Shown here: positions 44,121 to 52,784 of the stretch, piece by piece | Layout: each line of letters starts with the position of its first letter | Position numbering within the stretch: the first letter of the stretch is position 1 | From: Halorussus aquaticus | GTDB lineage: Archaea; Halobacteriota; Halobacteria; Halobacteriales; Haladaptataceae | NCBI RefSeq assembly: GCF_024218795.1 | Contig: NZ_CP100400.1 | Coordinates: 3,100,001 to 3,164,000 of the forward strand | Direction: 5' to 3' | DNA length: 64,000 nt | Notes under the pieces: generated by a model | The model's input: only the letters and a program-made list of their open reading frames with translations | The model's database searches: none | Told to the model about the DNA's origin: nothing | Made by a program: the position numbers and the translations under genes

Positions 44121-44627
44121 ATGTACTCATGGCAGGCGACGTGGACGCCCGACGGCGACTCGCTGGCGGACCGCCGCGTCCGATTCGAGACCGACTACGA
44201 CCGACTCGCCGACGCCGACGTTCTCACGAACGCGTACCGCGCGACGCGGCGGCAGAAAGTCATCGACGAGTACGCGCTCACCAGATACTGGACCCTCACC
44301 GACCTCACGGGCACCTACGCCGCAATCGAGGACACGCTGGGAGAACAGGCGTACCCGGAGTTGACGGCGTGGTTAGAGCGACGGCCCGAGGTGGTCGCCG
44401 TCCGCCCGCGAACGCCCGTCGTGGACGTGCTGCTCGACTCGACGGAGGACGGCTACGAACTCGAATCGGCGCTACGTGATTGGCTCGGTGCCGACATTTC
44501 GGCGACTGTCGAACGCACGACGACGCGGAAACCGGGCAAAAACGGTAGCGTTGGACAGGTTCCCCGCCTCCAACTCCGGACGCAGTTCCACCTCGCCGAG
44601 ACCGTCGAACGCCACGCGGCAGACTAG
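44121..44627 (+). CDS. Haloarchaeal protein of unknown function
   Basis: A 168-residue soluble alpha/beta protein. Notable segments are YSWQATWTPDGDSLADRRVRF (shortened), VLTNAYRATRRQKVIDEYALTRYW (shortened), a central helix-rich portion and a C-terminal DISATVERTTTRKPGKNG. The ATG at 44121 is preferred to a TTG ten codons upstream. No family is recognised. It converges on the end of argF with a 65-base gap. Confidence 0.68.
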   Translation: MYSWQATWTPDGDSLADRRVRFETDYDRLADADVLTNAYRATRRQKVIDEYALTRYWTLTDLTGTYAAIEDTLGEQAYPELTAWLERRPEVVAVRPRTPVVDVLLDSTEDGYELESALRDWLGADISATVERTTTRKPGKNGSVGQVPRLQLRTQFHLAETVERHAAD

Positions 44628-44692
44628 CGGTTCGTCGTGAGTCCGCAGAGTGAGACTGCGACGAGAACGTCCCACGTTCGATTCTCCGCTCC

Positions 44693-45652
44693 TCACTGCG
44701 CGCCGAGAAGATGGGTCAACAGCGCCTTCTGGGTGTGCATCCGGTTCTCGGCCTGTTGCCAGACCACCGCCCGGTCGCTCTCCAGCACGTCGCCGGTAAT
44801 CTCCTCGCCGCGGTGGGCGGGCAGGCAGTGCATCACGTCGGCCTCCGGCGCGGCCGCGAGCAGGTCGTCGTTCACCTGAAATCCGTCGAAGTCGCCGAGT
44901 TTCGCCTCGCGCTCGTCCTCCTCTCCCATGCTGACCCACACGTCGGTGTACACTACGTCGGCACCCTCGACGGCGGTCTCTGGGTCGTTGACGACTTCCG
45001 GCGCGGAACCGCGCTCGTCGGCGCGCTCCAGCACGTCCTCGTCCGGTTCGTACCCCTCGGGGGTCGCCATCGTCAGGTCGAGTCCGGCCATCGCAGTCCC
45101 GATGGCGAACGACTGGGCGACGTTGTTGCCGTCGCCGACCCACGCGACGCTCACGTCCTCGAACCCGTCGAACCGCTCGTAGATGGTGAAGAGGTCCGCG
45201 AGGGTCTGGCACGGGTGGGCGTCGTCCGAGAGTCCGTTTATCACCGGGACGGTGGCGTGGGTGGCCATGGATTCGAGCGCCCCGTGGTCGAACACGCGCG
45301 CCATCACCGCGTCGACGTAGCGCGAGAGCGCCCGGGCGGTGTCGGCGACGGGTTCGCCGTGGTCGAGGTGGGTCGTGTCCGGCCCGAGGTAGACGGCGTG
45401 GCCGCCCAACTGGGTCATCCCCGTCTCGAAGGAGACCCGCGTCCGGGTGCTGGGCTTCTCGAACAGCATGGCGAGCGTCTGGTTCGGTAGGACCGCGTGG
45501 GGGTCGCCCTCGCGGTGGGCCGCCTTGAGGTCCCCGGCGGTCGAGAACACGTCGGCGAGGTCGTCGTCCGAGAGGTCGTCTACGTCGAGGACGTGGCTGA
45601 CTGGCGATTCGGCGGTCGAGGTCGTCGTGGATTCGGTCGCGTAGTTGCTCAT
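44693..45652 (-). CDS. argF: Ornithine carbamoyltransferase
   Basis: A 319-residue enzyme that joins carbamoyl phosphate and ornithine to citrulline. The carbamoyl-phosphate loop is FEKPSTRTRVSFE (about 64-76), with MARVFDHG and the HPCQ motif (about 146-149), and the ornithine-binding MHCLPAHRGEEIT loop (about 278-290, HCLP). The first about 18 residues are a Ser/Thr-rich extension. It is the last gene of the arginine operon, and its ATG overlaps the lysK/argE stop (ATGA). Confidence 0.96.
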   Translation of the reverse strand: MSNYATESTTTSTAESPVSHVLDVDDLSDDDLADVFSTAGDLKAAHREGDPHAVLPNQTLAMLFEKPSTRTRVSFETGMTQLGGHAVYLGPDTTHLDHGEPVADTARALSRYVDAVMARVFDHGALESMATHATVPVINGLSDDAHPCQTLADLFTIYERFDGFEDVSVAWVGDGNNVAQSFAIGTAMAGLDLTMATPEGYEPDEDVLERADERGSAPEVVNDPETAVEGADVVYTDVWVSMGEEDEREAKLGDFDGFQVNDDLLAAAPEADVMHCLPAHRGEEITGDVLESDRAVVWQQAENRMHTQKALLTHLLGAQ

Positions 45653-46737
45653 GGTTCGGCGAGGTCCTCGGAGACGGCGTTCAGGACCGCGACGGAGCGG
45701 TCGAACCCTCCGAGGTCGAGGTGTTCGTTCGGCGCGTGGTCGAGGTCTGAGTCGCCGGGACCGTAGGTCGCCATCGGGCAGTCCCACGCTCCGGCGTAGA
45801 GGTTCATGTCGCTGGTTCCGGTCTTGCGGAGTAGTCGAGGGTCGCCCCCGACTCGTCGAATCGCGGCCCGGAACGCTCGCGCCACCTCGCTTCGGGGCGT
45901 CTCCATCACGGGCGGAATCGGCTCCCGCCAGTCGATGGCTCCCTCGTCCAGTTCGGCTTCGACCGTCTCTCGAATCCCCGCCGCCGTCGCGCCCGGCGGA
46001 ATCCGGAACTGGACCTCGGCGCTGGCTTCCACCGAGAGTCCGTCCGCCGCGGTCCCGCCCGCGAACGCGACTGGCTTGGCGGTGACCTGCTCGAAGACGG
46101 GGGTCTCGCCCCCTCCGTCCTCGGCGTCCCGGCCCTCGTCGGCGAACGCGTCTTCGACCGACTGCCACCAGTCCATCGCGTGCTGTATCGCGTTGGGGTC
46201 GGGCCGAGAGGTGTGAGCCGAGTCCGTCTCGACCGCGTACTCCCCGGCCAGAAAGCCCCGGTAACCCAGCGTCACGCCGTCCCACCCCGAGGGTTCGCCG
46301 TTGACCACGGCGTCGGGGGCCTCGCGCTCCGCGACGAGGTGGCGCGCGCCCCGCGAGTCGGTCTCCTCGCCCACGACGCCGACGAAACTGACGCCGTTCT
46401 CGACCGCCGCCGCCGCCATCGCGGCGAGGGGACCTGTGGCGTCCACGCTCCCGCGGCCCCACAGCGTCTCGGTGCCGTCCTCGCTCTCCTCCGTGCGCAC
46501 CGGGATGTCGCCGGGCACGGTGTCGATGTGCGAGGTCAGTAGGACCGAATCGTCGGCGGGCGCGCGGACGTTGCCCACTTCGTCCAGCCAGACCTCCCGG
46601 CCGCGCTCCTCGAAGAACGCCGCGAGGCGCTCGGCGCACTCCCGCTCCTCGCCCGAGGGCGAGGGAATCGCCACGAGGTCGTGGAGCAGTTCGCGGGCCG
46701 ACTCGTCGCTCACGCTCACGTCGGCGCTCTCGCTCAC
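45649..46737 (-). CDS. lysK: LysW-carrier amino-acid hydrolase (LysK/ArgE)
   Basis: A 362-residue M20-family zinc hydrolase. Metal-ligand motifs are TSHIDTVPG (about 68-76), WGRGSVDATGPLA (about 93-105), GEETDSRGARH (about 122-132) and the C-terminal APNEHLDL. In the LysW pathway it releases ornithine (or lysine) from the LysW carrier. It starts with a GTG that overlaps the argD stop (GTGA), and its own stop overlaps argF. With argF/G/H in the same operon, ornithine is the likely product. Confidence 0.93.
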   Translation of the reverse strand: MSESADVSVSDESARELLHDLVAIPSPSGEERECAERLAAFFEERGREVWLDEVGNVRAPADDSVLLTSHIDTVPGDIPVRTEESEDGTETLWGRGSVDATGPLAAMAAAAVENGVSFVGVVGEETDSRGARHLVAEREAPDAVVNGEPSGWDGVTLGYRGFLAGEYAVETDSAHTSRPDPNAIQHAMDWWQSVEDAFADEGRDAEDGGGETPVFEQVTAKPVAFAGGTAADGLSVEASAEVQFRIPPGATAAGIRETVEAELDEGAIDWREPIPPVMETPRSEVARAFRAAIRRVGGDPRLLRKTGTSDMNLYAGAWDCPMATYGPGDSDLDHAPNEHLDLGGFDRSVAVLNAVSEDLAEP

Positions 46738-47873
46738 GGCGACACCTCCGCGAGGACGCTCTCCAGCGCCGCGACCACTTCGTCGGCGTGACTCTCGCCG
46801 ACGGTCAGCGGCGGGAGCAGGCGCACCACGGTCCGGCCCGCCGGGAGCGCCAGAACGCCGTGATTCATCGCCAGATGCTTCAGCAGGCGGTTCGCGCCGC
46901 GCTTCACTTCTGCGCCGATGAGGAGTCCCTCACCGCGGACCGTGCGAATCGGTACCTCGGAACCCCTCAGTTTCGACTGGAGATGGTTCCCGACCTCGGC
47001 GGCGTTCGCCGCGAGGTCTTCCTCGGCGATTACCGAGAGCGTGGCCTCCGCGGCCGCGCTGACCACCGGGCCGCCCGAGAACGTCGAGCCGTGGGGTCCG
47101 GCGTCCTCGGCTATCCAGTCGGCGCAGAGCGTCGCGCCGACCGGGAGACCGCCGCCGAGTCCCTTCGCCGAGGTGAGAACGTCGGGCACGACGCCGCGCT
47201 TCTCGCAGGCCCAGAGCGCCCCGGTCCGGCCCAGTCCGGTCTGAATCTCGTCCAGAATCAGGGCCGACCCGGTCTGCTCGGTCACCTCGCGGGCGGTCTG
47301 CAGGTAGCCCTCGGGCGCGGGGTTCACGCCGCCCTCGCCCTGAATCGGTTCGAGCAGGACCGCGGCCGTCTCGTCGTCCACGGCCTCTTCGAGGGCTTCC
47401 TCGTCGCCGTAGGGGACGAACTCGAAGTCCCCGGCGAGGGGTTCGAATGGCGTCTTGTACTTGGGTTTCCACGTCGCCGCGAGCGACCCCATCGTCCGGC
47501 CGTGGAACCCGCGCTGGGCCGCGACGATTTTGGAGTCGCCGGTGGCGCTGCGGGCGAACTTGATGGCGGCCTCGTTGGCCTCGGTGCCGGAGTTGCAGAG
47601 CCAGACGTTCTCCAAGTCGCCGGGCGCGACCGCCGCCAGTTTGTCGTAGAGACCGTCGCGGGCCGAGTTGGGATAGCTGGCCTGCACGAAGGTCAGCTTC
47701 TCGACCTGTTCCTGCACCGCCGAGACGACCTCGGAGTGACAGTGGCCGACCGCGGCGACGCCGTAACTCGCGCCGAAGTCGAGGTACTCGTTCCCCGAGT
47801 CGTCGTAGAGGTGGACGCCGTCGCCCGACTCGATGCGGATGGGCTTCTCGGAGTAGACGAATCCGCCAGTCAT
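46734..47873 (-). CDS. argD: LysW-glutamate-semialdehyde (acetylornithine-type) aminotransferase
   Basis: A 379-residue class III PLP aminotransferase. The PLP lysine is in TSAKGLGGGLPVG (about 229-241), with LWLCNSGTEANEAAIKFAR (shortened, about 92-110), LDEIQTGLGRTG and the GSTFSGGPVVSAAA segment. It transaminates the LysW-bound semialdehyde to LysW-ornithine. Its ATG overlaps the stop of an 11-codon frame that links it to argB. Confidence 0.95.
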   Translation of the reverse strand: MTGGFVYSEKPIRIESGDGVHLYDDSGNEYLDFGASYGVAAVGHCHSEVVSAVQEQVEKLTFVQASYPNSARDGLYDKLAAVAPGDLENVWLCNSGTEANEAAIKFARSATGDSKIVAAQRGFHGRTMGSLAATWKPKYKTPFEPLAGDFEFVPYGDEEALEEAVDDETAAVLLEPIQGEGGVNPAPEGYLQTAREVTEQTGSALILDEIQTGLGRTGALWACEKRGVVPDVLTSAKGLGGGLPVGATLCADWIAEDAGPHGSTFSGGPVVSAAAEATLSVIAEEDLAANAAEVGNHLQSKLRGSEVPIRTVRGEGLLIGAEVKRGANRLLKHLAMNHGVLALPAGRTVVRLLPPLTVGESHADEVVAALESVLAEVSP

Positions 47874-47905
47874 CTGACCGCCTCCGATTCGAGTTCCGCC
47901 GTCAT
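47870..47905 (-). other. 11-codon linker reading frame between argB and argD
   Basis: ATG at 47903-47905 overlaps the argB stop (ATGA), runs 11 codons (MTAELESEAVR) and stops in an ATGA overlap with the argD start. Both junctions carry the same GGTCAGATGAC-like sequence, so the linker looks like a tandem duplication of the coupling site. It may carry ribosomes from argB to argD rather than make a functional peptide. Confidence 0.45.
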
Positions 47906-48870
47906 CTGACCGCCCCCGGTTGGAACTCGGTCCCGTGGCCGGTCCGGGCCGCGGTGATTGGGTCGCGGTTGTTCGCGTCCGCGACCGTCACCGAGGCCGC
48001 GCCGCCGTCGAGGGCTTCGACCGCCGCCATGACCTTCTTCGTCATGAACCCCTCCGCGGCGTCCTTCGCCGCGTCGAGTTCCGCGGGCGTCCCGACCGAC
48101 TCGACCAGCGAGTCGGGGTCGTCGGGGTCCTCGTAGACTCCGGCCACGTCGGTCAACACGACCAGTTCGCCGCCCAGCGCGCCCGCAATCGCGGCGGCCG
48201 CGCGGTCGGCGTCGGCGTTGACCGGCGTGTACTCCGTCGCGGTCCCCTCGCCGCGCGACTCCTCCGCGAGCATCGGGACCGTGACGACCGGGACGTAGCG
48301 TCCGGCCAGCAGGGTCGAGAGCAGGTCGTCGTTGACCGCCTCGATTTTGCCGGAGTGGTCGCCCCGCTTTATCTTCTTCCGGCCGTCTTCGAGGACCTTG
48401 ACGGCCGACTTGCGCGGGCCGGTCAGGAGCTTTCCGTCCGCGCCCGAGAGACCGACCGCGTTCACGCCCTCGTTCTGGAGCGCCGCCACGAGGTCGGTGT
48501 TGAGTTTGCCCGGAAGCACCATCTCGAAGACTTCCATGGTCTTCTCGTCGGTGAAGCGACCGACGACGCCGCCGGGCGTCTCGACGTACTCCGGTTCCTC
48601 GCCCATCTGTTCCAGAGTGTCGTCTACCGCCGTGGAACCGCCGTGGACGACTACCACGTCCTCGCCGTTGGCGACGAGGTGGGCCACGTCCGAGAGCGCG
48701 CCTTCGGGGTCCACCGCCCGCGCGCCCCCGATTTTGACGACGACGGGCGGACTCTGTTCGTCCCCGCCGACCGCTCCTCCGTCGGTCCGCAGTCCGTCGT
48801 CGCCGAGGTCGTTGTCGATTAGCTCCTCGTGTGCCGCTTCGAGTTCCGATTTCGTGTAGTCGTGCGTCAT
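47902..48870 (-). CDS. argB: LysW-glutamate (acetylglutamate/acetylaminoadipate-type) kinase
   Basis: A 322-residue amino-acid kinase. After a polar N-terminal tail of about 40 residues, the core begins VVVKIGGARAVDP (about 43-55), with VVVHGGSTAVDDTLEQMG (about 73-90) and a C-terminal VLTDVAGVYEDPDDP (shortened). It phosphorylates the carboxyl group of the LysW-bound substrate. The long N-terminal tail is unusual compared with other amino-acid kinases. Its ATG overlaps the argC stop. Confidence 0.94.
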   Translation of the reverse strand: MTHDYTKSELEAAHEELIDNDLGDDGLRTDGGAVGGDEQSPPVVVKIGGARAVDPEGALSDVAHLVANGEDVVVVHGGSTAVDDTLEQMGEEPEYVETPGGVVGRFTDEKTMEVFEMVLPGKLNTDLVAALQNEGVNAVGLSGADGKLLTGPRKSAVKVLEDGRKKIKRGDHSGKIEAVNDDLLSTLLAGRYVPVVTVPMLAEESRGEGTATEYTPVNADADRAAAAIAGALGGELVVLTDVAGVYEDPDDPDSLVESVGTPAELDAAKDAAEGFMTKKVMAAVEALDGGAASVTVADANNRDPITAARTGHGTEFQPGAVR

Positions 48871-50012
48871 GGGCTTCCCACCGGGTGGAGTCCCTGAAAG
48901 TCGAGTCCCGCGGTCTCTTCGAGACCGAGCGCGAGGTTGGCGGCGTGAACCGCCTGCCCGGCCGTGCCTTTCACCAGATTGTCGATGGCGCTGAACACGA
49001 CGACGCGCTGGTTGCTGGGGTCCAACTCGAAGCCGACTTCGGCGTAGTTGGTCCCGGCGACCGCCTTGGGTTCGGGGTAGCGATAGACGCCCGATCCGCC
49101 GGACTGTAGCCGGACGAACGGCTCCTCGTCGTAGGTCTCGCGGAAGGCCGACCAGAGGTCGCCCTTCGAGACGGGACCGCTCGGGAAGACGTGGCAGGTC
49201 GCGGCCGCGCCGCGAACCATGTCCACGGCGTGGGCCGAGAAGGACACGTCGGTGTCCAGTTCCTGTTCGATTTCGGCCTCGTGGCGATGGCCGGTCGGCG
49301 CGTAGGGCCGGACGACGCCCGAGCGCTCGGCGTGGCTTCCCGCCTCGCTCGACGTCGCGCCGCCCTCCGAGGAGCCGACCTTCACGTCGGCGACTATCTG
49401 CTCGCTCGCGTCGCCGCCGAGAATCCCGGCCTCGAACAGCGGATAGAGACCGAGAATCGTCGCGGTGGCGTTACAGCCGCCCGCGGCGACGAGGTCCGCG
49501 CCGGGCAACTCCTCGCGGTGGAGTTCCGGCAGGGCGTACACCGCCTCGTCCAGATACTCGGGCGCGTCGTGGCCGTCGTACCACTCGTCGTACTGCTCGG
49601 CGGTGTTCAGCCTGAAGTCGGCGCTGAGGTCCATCACCGTGTCGGCCGCGTCGTAGAACGCGTCTATCTGACCCATCGAGACGCCGTGGGGCGTCGCGGC
49701 GAACAGCACGTCCACCGAGTCGAGGTCGGCGGGGTCGGAGAACCGGAGGTCGGTCCCGCGCATGTTGGGGTGGACCGACCCGACCGACTTGCCCGCGTAC
49801 TCGCGACTGGTCGCGCCCGCGAGGTCGAAGTCGGGGTGACCGGCGAGGATGCGGAGGAGTTCGCCGCCCGCGAACCCGCTCGCGCCGACGACCGTAGCGG
49901 TGAGGCTCTCGCCGGTCGTTTTCTCGTCGCTCGTCGCGGTCGTCGTCTCGTCGCCTGCCACGGCGGTCTCTTCGTCGTCACCTGCCCCGGTCGTCCCGTT
50001 CGTGATTGGCAT
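48867..50012 (-). CDS. argC: LysW-glutamyl-phosphate reductase (ArgC/LysY)
   Basis: A 381-residue NADP-dependent reductase of the N-acetyl-gamma-glutamyl-phosphate reductase family. The dinucleotide loop is VVGASGFAGGELLR (about 41-54), and the catalytic Cys is in AAGGCNATATILGLYP (about 176-191). The first about 37 residues are an acidic Thr/Glu/Asp-rich extension (NGTTGAGDDEETAVAGDETT) not usual in the family. The ATG at 50012 overlaps the argX stop (TGATG). Confidence 0.94.
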   Translation of the reverse strand: MPITNGTTGAGDDEETAVAGDETTTATSDEKTTGESLTATVVGASGFAGGELLRILAGHPDFDLAGATSREYAGKSVGSVHPNMRGTDLRFSDPADLDSVDVLFAATPHGVSMGQIDAFYDAADTVMDLSADFRLNTAEQYDEWYDGHDAPEYLDEAVYALPELHREELPGADLVAAGGCNATATILGLYPLFEAGILGGDASEQIVADVKVGSSEGGATSSEAGSHAERSGVVRPYAPTGHRHEAEIEQELDTDVSFSAHAVDMVRGAAATCHVFPSGPVSKGDLWSAFRETYDEEPFVRLQSGGSGVYRYPEPKAVAGTNYAEVGFELDPSNQRVVVFSAIDNLVKGTAGQAVHAANLALGLEETAGLDFQGLHPVGSP

Positions 50013-50878
50013 CAGGCGACCACCTCCTGTTTCGCGGCGGCCTTCGCTTCGAGCCAATCGACCACTTCGGCGGGCACGTCCGCGTCGGCGGTGTCGTTCA
50101 GCGCCTTGAACTCGACGGTGTGGTTGACCTCGTGGACGGTGTACGAGTCACCGGTCTCCATCAGGTCCACGCCCAGCAGGCCGCCGCCGACCGCGTCGCT
50201 CGCCTGCTCGACCAGTTCCTTCGCTTCGGCGTCGAGTTCGAACGCCTCGGTCTCGGCACCCTTCGCGGCGTTCGTGAGCCAGTGGTCCGACGAGCGCACC
50301 ATCGCGGCGACGGGGTCGCCGTCCGCCGCGAGGACGCGAACGTCGCGGCCGGGCTTGTCCACGAACTCCTGCACGTAGAACACCTTGTGTTCGTAGTGGC
50401 CGAGCGTGGCCTTGTGTTCGAGAATCGCCTCCGCGGCGCTCCGGGAGTCGATTTTGGCCATCAGGCGACCCCACGACCCGACGACGGGCTTGAGGACGCA
50501 GGGGTAGCCGAACGATTCGATGCTCTCCATCGCCGACTCCTTGGTGAACGCCACGTCGGTCGCGGGCGTGGGGACTCCGGCGCCCGCGAGCGCGAGGCTG
50601 TTCTGCACCTTGTCGGCGCAGGTGCGGGCGGTCTCCGCGGAGTTGACGACCGGCACGCCGTACGCCTCGCAGAACTTCGTGGCGTAGAGGCTCCTGCTGG
50701 TGGCGAGACACCGGTCCACCACGACGTCGAGGTCCGCGAAGATTTCGGGGGCCTCGTCCAGTCCGAACCGGAGGTCGCGCACGTCTATCTTGACCACGTC
50801 GTGGCCGCGCTCGCGGAGTTCAGACAGCAGCAGCTTCTCGTCTTTCCGAATCCGGGAGTAGAGTAGTCCAACCTGCAA
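50012..50878 (-). CDS. argX: LysW-glutamate ligase (ArgX/LysX, ATP-grasp)
   Basis: A 288-residue ATP-grasp ligase. The start is a TTG at 50878, one base after the lysW stop, because the family begins QVGLLYSRIRKDEKLL and no ATG or GTG is available there. ATP-grasp features are CVLKPVVGSWGRLMAKI (about 127-143), YVQEFVDKPGRDVRVLA and HEVNHTVEFK near the C-terminus. It attaches glutamate (or aminoadipate) to the C-terminal Glu of LysW. The neighbours argF/G/H argue for glutamate and arginine synthesis. Confidence 0.93.
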   Translation of the reverse strand: MQVGLLYSRIRKDEKLLLSELRERGHDVVKIDVRDLRFGLDEAPEIFADLDVVVDRCLATSRSLYATKFCEAYGVPVVNSAETARTCADKVQNSLALAGAGVPTPATDVAFTKESAMESIESFGYPCVLKPVVGSWGRLMAKIDSRSAAEAILEHKATLGHYEHKVFYVQEFVDKPGRDVRVLAADGDPVAAMVRSSDHWLTNAAKGAETEAFELDAEAKELVEQASDAVGGGLLGVDLMETGDSYTVHEVNHTVEFKALNDTADADVPAEVVDWLEAKAAAKQEVVA

Positions 50879-50879
50879 C

Positions 50880-51044
50880 TTACTCCCCCCAGTCCTCTTC
50901 GAGCTCCGGGGCTCGGTCGAGGACTGGCGGGTTTCGCTCGACGACTTCCAGTTCGGCACCGCAGGTCGTGCAATCGACTATCTCTCCTACTTCGGCGTCG
51001 TCGTGCAGGGTCACGTCGGCCCCGCACTGTACGCATTCGGTCAT
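50880..51044 (-). CDS. lysW: Amino-group carrier protein LysW
   Basis: A 54-residue acidic protein: zinc ribbon with Cys4, Cys7, Cys25, Cys28, and the C-terminal EEDWGE motif whose last Glu carries the growing amino acid in the LysW pathway. Its stop is one base before the TTG start of argX. A TATA box at 51071-51080 gives a transcript start near 51049, so this part of the operon can be transcribed separately from argGH. Confidence 0.95.
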   Translation of the reverse strand: MTECVQCGADVTLHDDAEVGEIVDCTTCGAELEVVERNPPVLDRAPELEEDWGE

Positions 51045-51070
51045 AGCAGTTCTTCATATACCGCTATCGT

Positions 51071-51080
51071 ACTTAAAACC
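51071..51080 (-). promoter_or_regulatory. TATA box of the lysW transcript
   Basis: On the minus strand GGTTTTAAGT is centred about 31 bases before the lysW ATG (51044), implying a leader of only about five bases. Confidence 0.6.
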
Positions 51081-51179
51081 ACCGAACGTGTCAAAAAGTT
51101 ATCGTAGCGCAGACGGGGCTCTAAGGGCGTGAAAAGGCAATTACTGCGTCAAATCGAAGTCGTCGCCGAGCTTCGAAGG

Positions 51180-51206
51180 TATATAAATACGGTCCCGGAG
51201 GGGACC
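51180..51206 (-). terminator. Hairpin and A+T-rich stretch after argH
   Basis: Ten bases after the argH stop, GGTCCC-4nt-GGGACC (51191-51206) forms a 6-bp stem, followed on the minus strand by TATTTATATACC (51180-51189 region). This may end argGH transcription. The same A+T stretch is also a good TATA box and could start an mRNA with a longer lysW leader. Confidence 0.45.
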
Positions 51207-51215
51207 GGCGGTCGG

Positions 51216-52781
51216 TCAGGCATATCGACTCACCTCCGTCCGGAGTTTCTCGGCGGCGGCCGCCAGCGAGTCGCGCTCGTCGGCCAGCGCCGCCTCGTCC
51301 GCGGCGACTGTCTCCTCGGCCGCGGTCAGGCCCGCGGCGACCGCTTCGGGTGCGGGACCGCCGGGCGACTCGCGCGACGCGACGCTCTCGGCGGGGTCGA
51401 GCGCGGCCTCGACCGCCTCGCGCTCGACGTAGGCGTCGAGCGAGTCGCCCAGCACGTCCCCGGCCGCCGCGTCGAGCGCGGCGTAGTCGGCCCCCTCCTC
51501 GGAGGCCTCCGCCACCATCTCGTGGGCCTTCCGGAAGGGAACCCCGGCCATCGCCAGCAGGTCGGCGACGCCCGTCGCGGTCGAGAACCCCTCGCCCGCC
51601 GCCTCGGCCAGCGCCGCCTCGTCCCACTCCGCGGTCGCCGCGGCCCCGGCCGCAACCGCGACCGCCTCCGACACTGCGTCCGCGGCCTCCCACGCGTGGG
51701 GCGTGGCGTTCTGGAGGTCGCGGTTGTACGCGCGGGGCAGGCCCTTCAGGGTCGTGAGAAGCCCGTTCAGTCCCGCCGCGGCGTCGCCCGCGGTCGCACG
51801 CACGAGTTCGAGCGTGTCGGGGTTCTTCTTCTGGGGCATGATGGAGGAGGTCGAGGAGTAGTCGTCCGAGAGTTCGACGAGGCCCTTGTTCGAGAACACG
51901 ACGAGGTCCTCGGCGAGGCCCGAGACGGTCGTCGCGAGGTTCGAGAGCGCGGCGACGACCTCCACGAGGAAGTCGCGGGTCGAGACCGCGTCCATCGAGT
52001 TCGCCACGAGTCCGTCGAAGCCGAGCAACTCGGCGGTGCGCTCGCGGTCCACGTCGAAGGGCGTGCCCGCGAACGCCGCCGCGCCGAGGGGCGACCGATT
52101 CACCCGAGCGTAGGCGTCGAACAGTCTCGCGGTGTCGCGCGCGACCGCCTGCTCGTAGGAGAGCAGGTAGTGGCCGACGGTGGTCGGCTGTGCGGGCTGG
52201 AGGTGCGTGTAACCGGGCATCACGGTCTCGGCGTGTTCCTCGGCGACCTCCGCGAGCGCCTTGCGGAGGCCGAGGGTGGCCTCGACGGCCTCCAACACGT
52301 CCTCGCGCAGGCGGTAGCGGATGCAGGTCGCCACCTCGTCGTTGCGCGACCGGGCGGTGTGCATCTTCCCGCCCACGTCTCCCGCGCGCCCGACGACCGC
52401 GGTCTCGATGGCGGCGTGAACGTCCTCGCCGCCGGGCAGGGCGTCGAAGCCCGCCGACTCCACCTCGTCCAGCGCCGAGAGGATGGCGGTCGCCTCGCCG
52501 TCGTCCACGACGCCCTGCTCGGCGAGCATCACGACGTGGGCGCGGTCCACCGCGAGGTCGGTCGCGAAGATGCGCTCGTCGTCGTCCATCGAGGAGAGGA
52601 ACCCGCGGGCGGGGCCGCCGCTGAAGCGGTCGCGGCGCACCACGTCGGACGCTCCGGAGTCGCTCGCGGTTTCACCGTCTTCTCGCGGGCTTCGCCCGCT
52701 CGAATGGTCTGCGGAGCGTTGCTCCGCACCACTTGCGTATTCCGAGGCGTTCTGCGCCTCGTGTTCGCTCTCCTCGGTCAT
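51216..52781 (-). CDS. argH: Argininosuccinate lyase
   Basis: A 521-residue fumarase-superfamily enzyme that splits argininosuccinate to arginine and fumarate. Motifs include MHTARSRNDEVATCIRYRL (shortened, about 150-168), MPGYTHLQPAQPTTVGHY (about 205-222) and the signature STSSIMPQKKNPDTLELVR (about 313-331). Family members start near MTEESDVVRRDRF; here about 40 Ser/Glu/Ala-rich residues (about 6-45) are inserted after MTEES, encoded by palindromic elements at 52684-52761. It follows argG by three bases. Confidence 0.95.
   Translation of the reverse strand: MTEESEHEAQNASEYASGAEQRSADHSSGRSPREDGETASDSGASDVVRRDRFSGGPARGFLSSMDDDERIFATDLAVDRAHVVMLAEQGVVDDGEATAILSALDEVESAGFDALPGGEDVHAAIETAVVGRAGDVGGKMHTARSRNDEVATCIRYRLREDVLEAVEATLGLRKALAEVAEEHAETVMPGYTHLQPAQPTTVGHYLLSYEQAVARDTARLFDAYARVNRSPLGAAAFAGTPFDVDRERTAELLGFDGLVANSMDAVSTRDFLVEVVAALSNLATTVSGLAEDLVVFSNKGLVELSDDYSSTSSIMPQKKNPDTLELVRATAGDAAAGLNGLLTTLKGLPRAYNRDLQNATPHAWEAADAVSEAVAVAAGAAATAEWDEAALAEAAGEGFSTATGVADLLAMAGVPFRKAHEMVAEASEEGADYAALDAAAGDVLGDSLDAYVEREAVEAALDPAESVASRESPGGPAPEAVAAGLTAAEETVAADEAALADERDSLAAAAEKLRTEVSRYA
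52684..52761. repeat. In-frame palindrome group at the argH 5' end
   Basis: Contains GCGGGC-TTC-GCCCGC (52685-52699), TGCGGAGC-GTT-GCTCCGCA (52710-52728) and CGAGGCGT-TCT-GCGCCTCG (52743-52761, one T-G pair). Just before them CGCGGTTTCACCG (about 52665-52677) matches sequence beside the palindrome in the peroxiredoxin-like gene. Confidence 0.75.
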
Positions 52782-52784
52782 CGT

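Noticed and set aside
51121..51180. An Arg-rich stretch (EARRRLRFD) before lysW as a second leader peptide
   Set aside because: There is no start codon between the TATA-like element and this stretch.
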